A stretch of 64,000 nt of DNA, taken from Terriglobia bacterium (GTDB taxonomy: Bacteria; Acidobacteriota; Terriglobia; JAIQFV01). This document shows, one piece after another, positions 1 to 8,504 of this stretch. The translations under genes and the position numbers were made by a program. A model generated the notes under the pieces. The model was not told the DNA's origin and did no database searches. It worked only from the letters and a program-made list of their open reading frames with translations. Within the stretch, counting starts at the first letter, position 1. Each line of letters opens with the position of its first letter. The stretch spans positions 186,001-250,000 of the forward strand of contig JAIQFV010000010.1 of the NCBI GenBank assembly GCA_020073085.1. Reading direction: 5' to 3'.

Positions 1-747
1 ACCACACGCCACGCATCCTGTTCCTTCACGCGCCCGTTTCAAATCCACTTCGCGGAACGAGTTTCGCCAGACGTCAAATGACCGGAAGGAGCGACAGACC
101 TGATCCGTCTGTCCCACCAGAACCTTCATGGCTTCAGCGACCTGAAAACTCGCTACCATCGCGACCGCCGGCGCAATCACTCCCGCCGTCTCGCAGGTGG
201 GAGCGCTTCCCACCGGCGGGGGCTCTTCGAAGAGGCAGCGAAGGCATGGGGTGACCCCCGGAAGGACAACCATGACAGCTCCCTCGCTGGCCACGGCCGC
301 CCCATAAATCCACGGCACCTTCAGCTTCACGCAGGCATCGTTGATCAAGAACCGTGTTTCAAAATTGTCGGTCCCGTCGATCACCAGGCTCGAATTCCGG
401 ACCAGGTGCTCGATGTTGGACGCATTGGCATCCAGCACCAGGCCTCTGATCTTAATTGTCGAATTAATGCCCCTGAGTTTCTTTTCAGCCGCCACGGCCT
501 TCGGCCAATGGCCCGCAGCGTCCTGTTCATCGAAGAGGATCTGACGCTGAAGGTTCGATTCCTCCACGAAATCGCGGTCCACCAAAACCAGGTTGCCCAT
601 GCCCGCCCGGGCGCACAATTCAGCCGACACCGTTCCCAGGGCACCCAGGCCGAGAATGAGGACTCGCGAGCGCGAAAGACGTTCCTGTCCCTCATGGCCA
701 ATCGGCTCGAAGAGAATTTGCCTGGAATAGCGGTTCAATTCAGACAT
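1..747 (-). CDS. MoeB/ThiF/HesA-family adenylyltransferase (E1-like), 3' end cut by window edge
   Basis: E1-like enzyme that would adenylate the C-terminal glycine of a ubiquitin-fold sulfur carrier (MoaD or ThiS type) for molybdopterin or thiamine synthesis. The frame is open from an ATG at 747 to the window edge, giving 249 residues. Visible are the nucleotide-binding loop GLGALG (33-38), the ESNLQRQ segment (about 63-69) with the Arg/Gln typical of the adenylation site, the DGTDNF motif (about 124-129), and two CxxC pairs (C168/C171 and C245/C248) that bind structural zinc in this family. It lies 97 bp downstream of the Nudix gene on the same strand and may be read with it. MoeB and ThiF cannot be separated here because the C-terminus is missing, so I cannot say whether a rhodanese domain follows. 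Confidence 0.9.
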   Translation of the reverse strand, partial: MSELNRYSRQILFEPIGHEGQERLSRSRVLILGLGALGTVSAELCARAGMGNLVLVDRDFVEESNLQRQILFDEQDAAGHWPKAVAAEKKLRGINSTIKIRGLVLDANASNIEHLVRNSSLVIDGTDNFETRFLINDACVKLKVPWIYGAAVASEGAVMVVLPGVTPCLRCLFEEPPPVGSAPTCETAGVIAPAVAMVASFQVAEAMKVLVGQTDQVCRSFRSFDVWRNSFREVDLKRAREGTGCVACG

Positions 748-844
748 GTTATTCGTCCAACAACATCAGGGAGAACCCGACGAAAAAGCCCGGGCATTCT
801 CTCCCACTCCGCGCGTGGCTGGCAGAAAATAACGGCCGACGAGA

Positions 845-1537
845 TTAGAACGAAAACACGATCCCCTTCCCTTTGCGGGCCGAGAATTTTTGTTGTACGA
901 AAGAATAGAGCCGGGCCGGGCGATGGACACCGGCCATGCGCCGCTCCGAGCATCCGCTCAGGATATCCAGCTGAGTCAGCTTCTTTCGGAAGTTACGCTT
1001 GTCGATCTTTCGACCCAGGATGATCTCGTAGACTCGCTGCAGTTCCGTCAGGGTAAATTTTTCAGGCAGCAACTGAAATCCAATATTGGAGTATCCCAGT
1101 TTATTTCTCAGCCGGTCCAGCGCGCAGAGAAGGATCTCGCGGTGGTCGAATGCGAGGCGAGGCAACCGTCGCACAGAAAACCAGCGGGCCTCCCGGGCAT
1201 CGTCGGAGGCGTGGACCTCGGCGAGACTCGCGCAGATCAGAGAGAAATAAGCAACGGTGATCACCCGCGTCCGGGGATCGCGGCCAGGCGCTCCAAAAGT
1301 GTAGAGCTGCTCAAGATAAACTCCGGAGACGTTGGTTTCTTCTTTCAATTCACGGAGGGCCGCTTCTTCCAGCGATTCCCGGGGGCCGACAAAACCACCC
1401 GGAATCGCCCATCGCCCTTGAAAGGGAGGGTTCTTTCGCTGGATCAGAAGGACCTTGAGATGGCCCCTGATCACGGTAAAGAGCACCACGTCGACAGTCA
1501 CCGCCGGTCGAGGGTATTTTCTGTTTTTCTGTTCCAT
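845..1537 (-). CDS. NrtR-like Nudix regulator / ADP-ribose pyrophosphatase homologue
   Basis: A 230-residue protein with an N-terminal Nudix domain and a C-terminal winged-helix region, the architecture of NrtR regulators of NAD metabolism. The Nudix box spans residues 48-70 with E54 and the RELKEE core (62-67) intact; the only departure from the consensus is Asn at position 69 where Gly is usual. Residues about 133-195, with the segment LPEKFTLTELQRVYEIILG, match the NrtR-type DNA-binding region. The context supports the call: it lies 39 bp downstream of pncA and pncB, the NAD-salvage genes that NrtR proteins commonly control. A retained Nudix core means that it may also hydrolyse ADP-ribose or a related metabolite. 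Start is the ATG at 1537; no clear Shine-Dalgarno is seen. Confidence 0.85.
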   Translation of the reverse strand: MEQKNRKYPRPAVTVDVVLFTVIRGHLKVLLIQRKNPPFQGRWAIPGGFVGPRESLEEAALRELKEETNVSGVYLEQLYTFGAPGRDPRTRVITVAYFSLICASLAEVHASDDAREARWFSVRRLPRLAFDHREILLCALDRLRNKLGYSNIGFQLLPEKFTLTELQRVYEIILGRKIDKRNFRKKLTQLDILSGCSERRMAGVHRPARLYSFVQQKFSARKGKGIVFSF

Positions 1538-1576
1538 AGTAGGGCGTAACAGGAGAAGGGGGACGTCGACATGGCC

Positions 1577-2206
1577 TCAAGCCCGGGCCGTCAAGCCGAG
1601 GGTCCCCAGTGCGTTCAAAATGTAGTCCGTCGTCACCAACTCAGCTCCACACGTGTGCATCGCCTCAAGCGCGGCTGCCCCGCTCTGGGGGGCGACCGCC
1701 GCCACTGCATCCTCCACCAGGAGCACTGCCTGGCCACGCTTCAGCAACCCCAGCACGGCGGCCTTGACGCAATAATCGGTGGCCACGCCGTAGACGACAA
1801 ACTTGCGGCCCTTCATTTTTGCAATCAGCCCATCAGCGCAAGGGTTCGAAAAGATATCAAATTTCCGCTTCTCGAGAATGATCTGGTCCGCATCGGCTTG
1901 CTGTACCGCCTTCCACGCCGATGGCGCATCACTGACGATCAGCGGCTTTCTGCCCGTAGTCTCTGCGATCTTCCTTTGCCCGGGGGTTCCCGCCACGCAA
2001 TGCGGAGGAAACTGCTCAAATTCCGGATCGTCGGGCGTATGCGCATCGACCGACGAGAACAGCGGGATGCCGCGTTGTATTGCCACCTCGGTGAGATGCT
2101 TGAGATTGGGGATCCGGATTTCGGCCGCGGGAACATAAAGTTGCCCGTCGGGCATCATGAAATCGTATTGTGTATCGATGTCCACAAAGGCCCAATCATT
2201 GTTCAT
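1577..2206 (-). CDS. pncA: Nicotinamidase (isochorismatase superfamily)
   Basis: Hydrolyses nicotinamide to nicotinate, the first step of the deamidating NAD salvage route, in the cytosol. The 209-residue protein has the superfamily catalytic triad: Asp11 in D-T-Q-Y-D-F, a Lys at about 113-115 and the nucleophile Cys146 in VATDYCVKAA. The D54-A-H56 pair and H69 fit the metal site of nicotinamidases. Its ATG overlaps the pncB stop codon by 4 bp (ATGA), so the two are translationally coupled, and the product of PncA is the substrate of PncB. The Nudix regulator follows in the same operon. A different isochorismatase-fold amidase is possible in principle but unlikely beside pncB. Confidence 0.93.
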   Translation of the reverse strand: MNNDWAFVDIDTQYDFMMPDGQLYVPAAEIRIPNLKHLTEVAIQRGIPLFSSVDAHTPDDPEFEQFPPHCVAGTPGQRKIAETTGRKPLIVSDAPSAWKAVQQADADQIILEKRKFDIFSNPCADGLIAKMKGRKFVVYGVATDYCVKAAVLGLLKRGQAVLLVEDAVAAVAPQSGAAALEAMHTCGAELVTTDYILNALGTLGLTARA

Positions 2207-3579
2207 AGCGATGGATCTCCCTTCAAATCGATGGTCTGCGACAAAGCCGCCGAGAGTTTCTTCTCAGCCGCTGTGTCTTCCGAAGTCCCACCTGAATTCA
2301 GATGCTTCATCTTCTGAAAGAGTCCCTCGAGGGCCTGACTCTTGGTCACTGGATAAGTGTCCGGATTTTCAAAAGTTGCGTAACGCTCCTGGAGCCTGGA
2401 GAAATTCAGGGCGGCACGCTCACGGGCAGCACGCAGTGAGGGGAGTGGTGCCAAACGCTGTCCTTCAGCCATGACGCGTTCGAGGAGAGGGACGCCTTGA
2501 GTGGGTTCGTCTTCTCGAGCAATGACATCGTGGTCCAACTCCTCTCGCGCATTCATAAACCGAAAAACCTGCTTCTTTCCGGGATAGGTGGCCTTCTGAG
2601 CACTGAGCTTCATGCGATATCGGGGGGAGTTTCCCACGGTTTGTTCCACCAGCTTATAAACACCGCCCAGCGCCGCGGCATCGTGAGAGGTGGCGAGTTC
2701 CGTGCCGACGCCGAAAACATCGATCGGGGCGCCGTGCTGCACCAGATCGCGAATCTTGTATTCATTAAGGTCGCCCGAGGCCAAGATTTGGACTCCGCTC
2801 AACCCAGCGTCATCAAGAATCCTGCGCACCTGCTGGCTCGTCTTCAACAGGTCACCACTGTCGATGCGGACCCCTTTGACCCTTTGGCCCATGCGGGCAG
2901 CCTTCCTCGCGCCTTCCACCGTATCGTAGGTATCAATGAGCAACAGGGCGGAATCGGGGAACGCACGGCAATACTTCTCAAAGGCTTCTTCTTCGTCTTC
3001 GAAAGTCATCGTCCAGGAGTGGGCTGCGGTGCCGAAAATCGGGATCCCCATCTGGAAACCCGCGTAAACGTTGGAGGTGCCCAGGCAACCACCGAGGTAG
3101 GCCGCCCGCGCAGCCAGCACCCCGGCTTCCGGCCCGTGCGCACGGCGAGTTCCGAATTCAATCACGCCTCGCCCTGCCGCGGCGGCAACGACTCGAGTTG
3201 CCTTCGTTGCAATCATCGTTTGGAAGTTGATCATGGAGAGGAGATAGGTCTCGACTATCTGCGCTTCGGGCATGGCCCAAAGATCACCCCTGAACCTGAA
3301 GTGTTTCAAGTAATCAAAGAAAGCTTCCCTGACATGGGCGAAGGTGGGATGAGAACGAAGGAAATCAATCTCCTCGCTTTGGAACCGGAAAGTCTCCAAG
3401 TAATCCACGGCCTGCTCGAGTCCCGCAGCAACCAGGTACGATCGATGCTCCGGCAGATCCCTCACGAAGAGCTCGAACGTGGACGGGTAATTGACCCCGT
3501 TTTCAAAATACCCCGCGGCCATGGTCAGCTCATATAAATCCACCAGCAAAGCCTGATGGCCAGAGGTCCCGGTCCCCAT
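2203..3579 (-). CDS. pncB: Nicotinate phosphoribosyltransferase
   Basis: Makes nicotinate mononucleotide from nicotinate and PRPP (Preiss-Handler pathway). The protein has 458 residues from the ATG at 3579; a TTG six bases upstream is also in frame, but AAGGA sits at a proper 7-nt spacing only for the ATG. Family motifs are visible: TDLYELTM-like VDLYELTMA near the N-terminus, FGTRRAHG (about 144-151), GTAAHSW with the His that is phosphorylated in this family (about residue 187 from the ATG), and RIDSGDL in the C-terminal half. It is the first gene of the pncB-pncA-NrtR-like operon. A 17-bp palindrome lies about 85-105 bp upstream, over the likely -10 element. Confidence 0.95.
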   Translation of the reverse strand: MGTGTSGHQALLVDLYELTMAAGYFENGVNYPSTFELFVRDLPEHRSYLVAAGLEQAVDYLETFRFQSEEIDFLRSHPTFAHVREAFFDYLKHFRFRGDLWAMPEAQIVETYLLSMINFQTMIATKATRVVAAAAGRGVIEFGTRRAHGPEAGVLAARAAYLGGCLGTSNVYAGFQMGIPIFGTAAHSWTMTFEDEEEAFEKYCRAFPDSALLLIDTYDTVEGARKAARMGQRVKGVRIDSGDLLKTSQQVRRILDDAGLSGVQILASGDLNEYKIRDLVQHGAPIDVFGVGTELATSHDAAALGGVYKLVEQTVGNSPRYRMKLSAQKATYPGKKQVFRFMNAREELDHDVIAREDEPTQGVPLLERVMAEGQRLAPLPSLRAARERAALNFSRLQERYATFENPDTYPVTKSQALEGLFQKMKHLNSGGTSEDTAAEKKLSAALSQTIDLKGDPSL

Positions 3580-3665
3580 CTTCAATTCCTTTCAGCACGA
3601 CGGCCTCGCCCGAAGTGCCGGACATTCATCGCCTGCTTCCCCGCTCAGGCAGAACCACCCTCATA

Positions 3666-3694
3666 AGTGTATTCTTTACACTAACTCCTTGGAA
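3666..3694 (-). promoter_or_regulatory. Putative pncB promoter with overlapping NrtR-like operator
   Basis: On the minus strand, TTCCAA (3689-3694) and TACACT (3666-3671) are 17 bp apart, a sigma-70-like arrangement with a weak -35. The perfect 6-bp inverted repeat AGTGTA / TACACT with a 5-bp spacer (3666-3682) covers the -10 and part of the spacer, so a bound dimer would block RNA polymerase. The NrtR-like gene in the same operon is the obvious candidate ligand. The operator assignment is an inference from position and symmetry. Confidence 0.5.
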
Positions 3695-3901
3695 TGCTAG
3701 TCGGTTCATGCCAGCGAGTCAACAGGTTTTCTCGGAAGGAAGGGGCGTTCGTCTTGTTCCTTGGTCGAATTTCTTTCGAGCACATCCCATAGGGGTCGAT
3801 GGATCAGGAGCAGGGTGGCGCATACTCCGATCGATCGGTAGGTGCGGCCTTCTGAGGGAGACTCCTGTTTATGAGGCTGGAGAGTGCCTAAATTCTTCAG
3901 C

Positions 3902-3931
3902 GCACACATCGCAAGGAAACACGATGTGTGC
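3902..3931. repeat. Intergenic hairpin, GCACACATCG arms (copy 1)
   Basis: A perfect 10-bp inverted repeat, GCACACATCG (3902-3911) and CGATGTGTGC (3922-3931), with a 10-nt loop. The same arms recur at 31391-31419. This copy lies 57 bp beyond the stop of the WD40 gene and has no T-tract, so it is a palindromic repeat element rather than a standard terminator. Confidence 0.7.
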
Positions 3932-3988
3932 CCCACCCGGGCATAAGGTTCAAGGACTGAGGGACCGATGGGATCATTCTCGGGCCGG

Positions 3989-5062
3989 TTATGGTTCAGT
4001 GGCCGCTTCAGGATGACTTGAAAAAATCTCTTTCCCGCTTTTTACTTCCCAAACATTGAAGCTATTGTCGTCGCTGGCGGAGAAAAGACGGCGTCCATCC
4101 GCACTGAAAGCAACCGTCAGCACCGTTCCGGTGTGGCCTTTCAGGGTGTAGAGCTCGCGGCCGCTCGCCACCTCCGAGACCCGGACGGGATCGTCGCCAC
4201 TCGCGGAAGCCACCCAGCGCCCGTCGGAGCTAAAGGCGATGGCTCGAATCGCGTCCGTGTATCCGGTCAAGGCCCGCAGTTCTTGTCCGCTGGCGGCATC
4301 CCACACTTTGGCCGTCTTGTCGAGGCTCGCAGAGACCAGCCACCGGCCATCGGGACTGAACGCTAACCCAAAAATGTACCGGGGGTGTCCCGCGAGACGA
4401 CGCAGTTCTCTTCCAGTGACGGCGTCCCAGAGGCGGATTGAATGATCCGCCCCCAGGGAGGCTAACGATCGCCCGTCCGGGGTAAAGACAACGCCATGGA
4501 CCCAACCGGCCTGACTTGAGATGGAAAGAATCAGACGCCCGCTCTCCACCTCCCAAATTTTGATGGTCCTGTCTGCACCCGCCGAAGCGAGCCAGCGTCC
4601 ATCCGGACTGAAGGTCACCGAATCCACGTAATTTGTGTGTCCCGAAAGGGTTCGCGTGAGGCGGCCGTCGCTCACCGCCCAGAGCCTGATTGTATGGTCC
4701 TCACTGCCGCTGGCCAACAGCCGGCCATCCGGGCTGAAGGCCACCGTACCGATATGATCGGTGTGTCCGGAAAGGACAAGCAATTGCCGACCGGAGGTTA
4801 CCTCCCGGACTCTGACTTTCATATCATCGGTGGCACAGGCCAACAAGCGCCGGTCGGCACTAAACGCCGCGGCCCGGACCGTATTGGGATTCTCGAATCT
4901 GATCTCACTACGTGACGGAGATTGCGGGGGATTCTGGGCGGCGATGCAGCCGCCCGCGAAGCATGCCACCAGCCCAATCGACACCCGGAACACTTCCCCA
5001 CCAAGGGCTGTCAAGGAACGACGGTGTCGAAGGTCGGCGATGCTACTCCAATTGAACCCCAT
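3989..5062 (-). CDS. Secreted seven-repeat WD40 beta-propeller protein
   Basis: A 357-residue protein with an N-terminal signal-like segment (VFRVSIGLVACFAGGCIAAQ) followed by seven consecutive WD40 repeats, each with the pattern VAFSPDGRxLASxxxDxTIRLWD and most followed by a GH dipeptide. Seven repeats make one complete propeller, expected to act as a protein-interaction scaffold outside the cytoplasm; no catalytic domain is present. The frame is open upstream to 5293, but I chose the ATG at 5062 because it is preceded by AGGTAGGT at a good distance and directly precedes the signal sequence. The near identity of repeats suggests recent expansion or gene conversion. The function is unknown. 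It stands alone between divergent or unrelated neighbours. Confidence 0.85.
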   Translation of the reverse strand: MGFNWSSIADLRHRRSLTALGGEVFRVSIGLVACFAGGCIAAQNPPQSPSRSEIRFENPNTVRAAAFSADRRLLACATDDMKVRVREVTSGRQLLVLSGHTDHIGTVAFSPDGRLLASGSEDHTIRLWAVSDGRLTRTLSGHTNYVDSVTFSPDGRWLASAGADRTIKIWEVESGRLILSISSQAGWVHGVVFTPDGRSLASLGADHSIRLWDAVTGRELRRLAGHPRYIFGLAFSPDGRWLVSASLDKTAKVWDAASGQELRALTGYTDAIRAIAFSSDGRWVASASGDDPVRVSEVASGRELYTLKGHTGTVLTVAFSADGRRLFSASDDNSFNVWEVKSGKEIFSSHPEAATEP

Positions 5063-5809
5063 GCAATACCTACCTGGACCAAGCCGGCATTCGGTCGCGG
5101 GTTTGAAATTAGGGCAGCGCCTCTTGATGCAATGAAGGACGCGCGCAGTATACTCTCGCGGGATACCGCAGGCAAGATGTGCAGGGACCTCCAACCGCCA
5201 CACTATTTGCTGGTCTCCAGCCTCCGAGTCCCGCTTTGCCCCCAATGTCTCAACCTCACAGGGAGTCGGTGCTCTTGCGGGTTGGCTTGACACCCAGGAA
5301 TCTCCTTGAAATCACCCCGATGAAGATCTACACTTTTTTGTGTCAGGAGACCCCCAGTGTCGGCTCGTCAGTTCAACAACGACCGCTTAGCATTGGGAGG
5401 CTCTTCGTCAGTTTTTCAATAGTCGCGATTGACGATTTGCGTTGCCCGAAGCCATTTTCCAAGTCTGGGATTTGACGGTGAGGACCGGCAACCTCTTCTC
5501 CCTGACGTTATGCGAGGAGAACTCATAGGGTCACACCTCCGCTTCTGCAGTCCAGAGTGGAGTGGACAGTAGTGGTCGATTGTGAAATCGCATTAACCAA
5601 CTTTGGAAATCATAAAAGACATAGAAAATGAAGAACGTGGCAGGATGACTCTGCAGATCCTGCTCGTCATAGGGTAAGGTGATCTCGGTCCAGGAGAGGA
5701 AGTGCATAATCTGCACGTGCACTTGGAGCGATCAAGAAGCTATAGCCTACTGGGTCGGTGACTTCCTAGTCGTTGGGCAGAATTGGGAAATTCAGTGAGG
5801 TTGTGCAAT
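5063..5809. other. Intergenic region without a supported gene
   Basis: About 750 bp between the divergently read WD40 and TPR-thioredoxin genes. It holds several short open frames, including a 63-codon one on the minus strand at 5531-5722, but none has a recognisable domain, a good ribosome binding site or a signal peptide. Promoters for both flanking genes must lie here, although I could not fix them with confidence. Confidence 0.5.
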
Positions 5810-7744
5810 ATGAAAGAAAAGCTTAGTCTCTTCCTGCTTTTGATTTCGGTTTTCTGGACAGTAGCGACAGCCGCACAAATTCAGCCTCCCGTTTTTAAGG
5901 TCGATCCCCCTTGCCCCCTGACGCGAGCCCGGCCAAGTCGCATTGGCACCAAGGAGGTGCTCGTCACGTACAATGTGAAGAGTCCCGATGCAAAGATTAA
6001 GCAGCCTCACAAGCTTACACTTGAGGTTGGCATTGATGACCGTCCGGGAGCAACCCGGAGCGTCCAGTTTCTGCCGAAGGAAAACGGTGTCTGGGAAGCT
6101 GTTCTTTCTCAGGGTGAGCAGGACTCCTGGTTGCATCTGATTTTCGAAGTGAAAGATCCAGTCACTGGAGAGGTCGATACAAACGGTGGTAAATACTGGG
6201 ACCTTGTTCTTTGCCGGGATGAAGGCCAACCTCACTTTATGGGGGTTAAGATTCAAGCTCGAGGTTATACCATGGGCGTAACATTTGAAAACGGCATTGC
6301 TCGCCCGCCTGATCTCGCTAACGCAGTAGCCTTGCTCGAAAATGGATTGAAAACGAAAGAATGGAAAGACCGATTCAGACTATTGTTTGATTACTGGTAC
6401 TACAAGATCCAACGCGACGGGAGTACGGACGCAGCGTGGAAACAGTTGGCCAGCGAAATCAACCGGTTCGTTGATGAACAGAGAACCGATAGGGACGCCA
6501 TTTTCGGCGCCTCGGAATTTGTAGTGTCTCAAGCGGAGCGCCTTCCGGCTGAGTTGCTCTCCAAGATGATGAACCTTTTGCGATCATTGGATCCTGCAGC
6601 GGCGGAACATCAGGAATGCCTGATTGCATTTAACCGAATCTCGCATAAAAAGGACCTCTTCGAAAAGGCTGGAGAATTCAGGGGGTTTGCCAAAAGATGT
6701 CCGAACACCAATCTGGCAGATGAAGCACTGATCCAAAGCTTCCGAATCTTGCGTGACAGGAGAGATATATCTGCAGCCGAAGAGGTGATTCACCAGTGGA
6801 TTGAGATGCGCCCGAAGGCTGACGCCTATGCAGGCCTGGCGGCTCTATACATTGAGAGCAATATTAAGCTCGACCAAGCTCTCCAGCTTCTCAATAAGGC
6901 GGAAGAGCTCAATCGGGATCACCTGCCGGATAAAGCTCCCACAATGTCCTACCTCATCCTCACCCGCGATGCAAAACGAAATGAGCAAAAGCTGAGTTAC
7001 TGGCGCTCCCGCGCCTTTATGCAACAAGGAAGACCCGAGCTGGCGTTCCCACTTATCGAAAAAGCTGGTGGGGTTGCCATGGATGCGGGCGAGTACTTCC
7101 TAGTGGGTGAAGTTTATGAGGCAACAGGGCACACCAAGCAAGCGCTGGATGCGTACATGGCTAGCGTGGGAGAGCCGGCGCCGGGACGCATGGAACGACT
7201 AGAGCGTCTTAAACAGCTTTGGACCAAGGAAGGCTATGGAACCGAAGCAGATTTGCAGCAGCGTATCGAGTCCTTGGGCAAGGATCGCTTCGAGACCAAG
7301 CACTATGTGCCCACTGTTCTAGATCGTCCTTCTCCTTACTTCGAGTTCACGACGATTAAAGGAGAGAAGTTGCGATCGGCCGATTGGTCCGGAAAGACAG
7401 TTGTCTTGAATTTCTGGGCGACCTGGTGTGTGCCGTGTATCCCCGAATTGAGCGGCTTTCAGACGCTTCAGGCCAAACATCCGGAACTCCTGGTTGCCGC
7501 ATTGATGACTGACTCCGATGAAGAAGCCCTCAAGGGAATCATCAGGCGGGAGAAACTGGAGACTCTTCGCATCGCCCCAGCAGGAAAATTGGGCGATGCC
7601 CTGGCGGCAGAAGGTCTCCCGATCACCTATGTGATCGACCACGACCGAATCCGTGTCATGCACGTAGGAGCTTTGCGGCAATTGATACCCACCCTGGAGG
7701 CGGACTTGGCCGCATTGAAAAAGGACCCGGCATCAACAAAGTAG
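5810..7744 (+). CDS. Secreted TPR-like protein with C-terminal TlpA/ResA-type thioredoxin domain
   Basis: A 644-residue exported protein. The ATG at 5810 is preferred over the upstream in-frame TTG (5783) because TGAGG lies 9 nt before it and the signal peptide follows at once (KEKLSLFLLLISVFWTVATAAQ). The middle, roughly residues 190-480, is helical and reads like degenerate TPR units (KAEELNRDH, LALIEKAG-like, EVYEATGHTKQALDAYMA). The C-terminal 130 residues form a TlpA-type thioredoxin fold with the redox motif WCVPC at about 539-543, in the context VLNFWATWCVPC. It probably reduces or isomerises disulfides in periplasmic partners bound by the TPR part. The partner is unknown. Its 3' end overlaps an antisense LuxR-like frame by 118 bp. 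Confidence 0.88.
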   Translation: MKEKLSLFLLLISVFWTVATAAQIQPPVFKVDPPCPLTRARPSRIGTKEVLVTYNVKSPDAKIKQPHKLTLEVGIDDRPGATRSVQFLPKENGVWEAVLSQGEQDSWLHLIFEVKDPVTGEVDTNGGKYWDLVLCRDEGQPHFMGVKIQARGYTMGVTFENGIARPPDLANAVALLENGLKTKEWKDRFRLLFDYWYYKIQRDGSTDAAWKQLASEINRFVDEQRTDRDAIFGASEFVVSQAERLPAELLSKMMNLLRSLDPAAAEHQECLIAFNRISHKKDLFEKAGEFRGFAKRCPNTNLADEALIQSFRILRDRRDISAAEEVIHQWIEMRPKADAYAGLAALYIESNIKLDQALQLLNKAEELNRDHLPDKAPTMSYLILTRDAKRNEQKLSYWRSRAFMQQGRPELAFPLIEKAGGVAMDAGEYFLVGEVYEATGHTKQALDAYMASVGEPAPGRMERLERLKQLWTKEGYGTEADLQQRIESLGKDRFETKHYVPTVLDRPSPYFEFTTIKGEKLRSADWSGKTVVLNFWATWCVPCIPELSGFQTLQAKHPELLVAALMTDSDEEALKGIIRREKLETLRIAPAGKLGDALAAEGLPITYVIDHDRIRVMHVGALRQLIPTLEADLAALKKDPASTK

Positions 7745-8058
7745 TCAGGGGGACTGTGCGGGTCGAAAGCAGTGGCAATCCCTTCCAGAGCATCTCGCCT
7801 CACCGCCAACAATTTGGTTAGTCTCAAGACCGTCGCGTGATTGCCGGCTAATGGGCTAATTGCCCTTGGGGCAGACTTCAATCCTCTTTGGGGTTCCCTT
7901 ATTTTAGAGCAAATGTTCCGCCGATGGGCATGGATGGTGTACTTGCTAATACTAAGTCGCTGTGCGATTTCCTTGCTCGTAAGACCTTCTCCGATAAACC
8001 GAAGAATTTGATTCTCTCTGGCGGTCAAGAGGATGCTTCGGAAATAAGCAGTTTTCAT
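7627..8058 (-). pseudogene. Orphan LuxR/GerE-type helix-turn-helix, probably a degraded regulator
   Basis: The first 55 residues of this 143-codon frame are a clear LuxR-type HTH: LTARENQILRFIGEGLTSKE, then IAQRL-SISKYTIHAHRRNI, with all the usual anchor residues. No receiver or sensor domain precedes it; the 400 bp upstream are non-coding in that direction. After NICSKI the sequence stops resembling the family, which normally ends within about 20 residues, and the frame runs 118 bp into the antisense of the thioredoxin gene. I read this as a remnant whose 3' part has drifted or frameshifted, although a free-standing short HTH protein with an extended tail cannot be excluded. The call of pseudogene is an inference. 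Confidence 0.55.
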
Positions 8059-8504
8059 AATTTCGTCTCAAGCACTTTTCCCAACAGGATCACAAATCGT
8101 CCCGATCGTGATAGGATCCAGCGGGATCGCTAATGGCTGGCGTGAAAGCCCCTTCTGAAGTCATTGCGACAAATGTGGAACGACCGAGGTGTCAAGTTTA
8201 GACCAGGGGTCGCTCGTGGTGACGACAATGCGCGGGGGACACGAGCAAAATATATCTAGCACAGGATATTCTGCAATGTAAGTGCAATGCTTTTCTCAAT
8301 GCTTTTTTCACTGTGTTTGTCCAATTCGTAAATTTGTATTAGACTTCATTCGGATGCCCTGTATAAATTTTATTTCCGACTTTGAGAGTGTGCGCACCCG
8401 ATGAGACGTACGATGTCAAAGGGGTAGTTTTGACGATTGACGGCCTGTTGATCTCCCCTCCGGTTGGACCCTGCAGATTCTCCGATTGAAAGGTTATTCC
8501 TCGC
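8059..8504. other. Intergenic leader of dnaE
   Basis: No gene seen. A good -10-like hexamer TATAAA lies near 8371-8376, about 130 bp before dnaE, but without a convincing -35. Two copies of CAATGCTTTT occur at about 8286-8308. Confidence 0.4.

Larger units (their letters stand above)
3586..3988. other. Intergenic region between pncB and the WD40 gene
   Basis: This stretch of 403 bp holds the promoter/operator at 3666-3694 and a hairpin at 3902-3931. I see no convincing gene in it: the open frames present lack family motifs and plausible ribosome binding sites. Confidence 0.6.

Noticed and set aside
3615-4016. Open frame of 133 codons beside pncB
   Set aside because: It covers the promoter/operator and the palindromic hairpin, has no ribosome binding site and overlaps the end of the WD40 gene.
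5531-5722. Minus-strand frame of 63 codons rich in Phe and Tyr
   Set aside because: No signal peptide, domain or ribosome binding site; its aromatic content follows from local AT-rich sequence.
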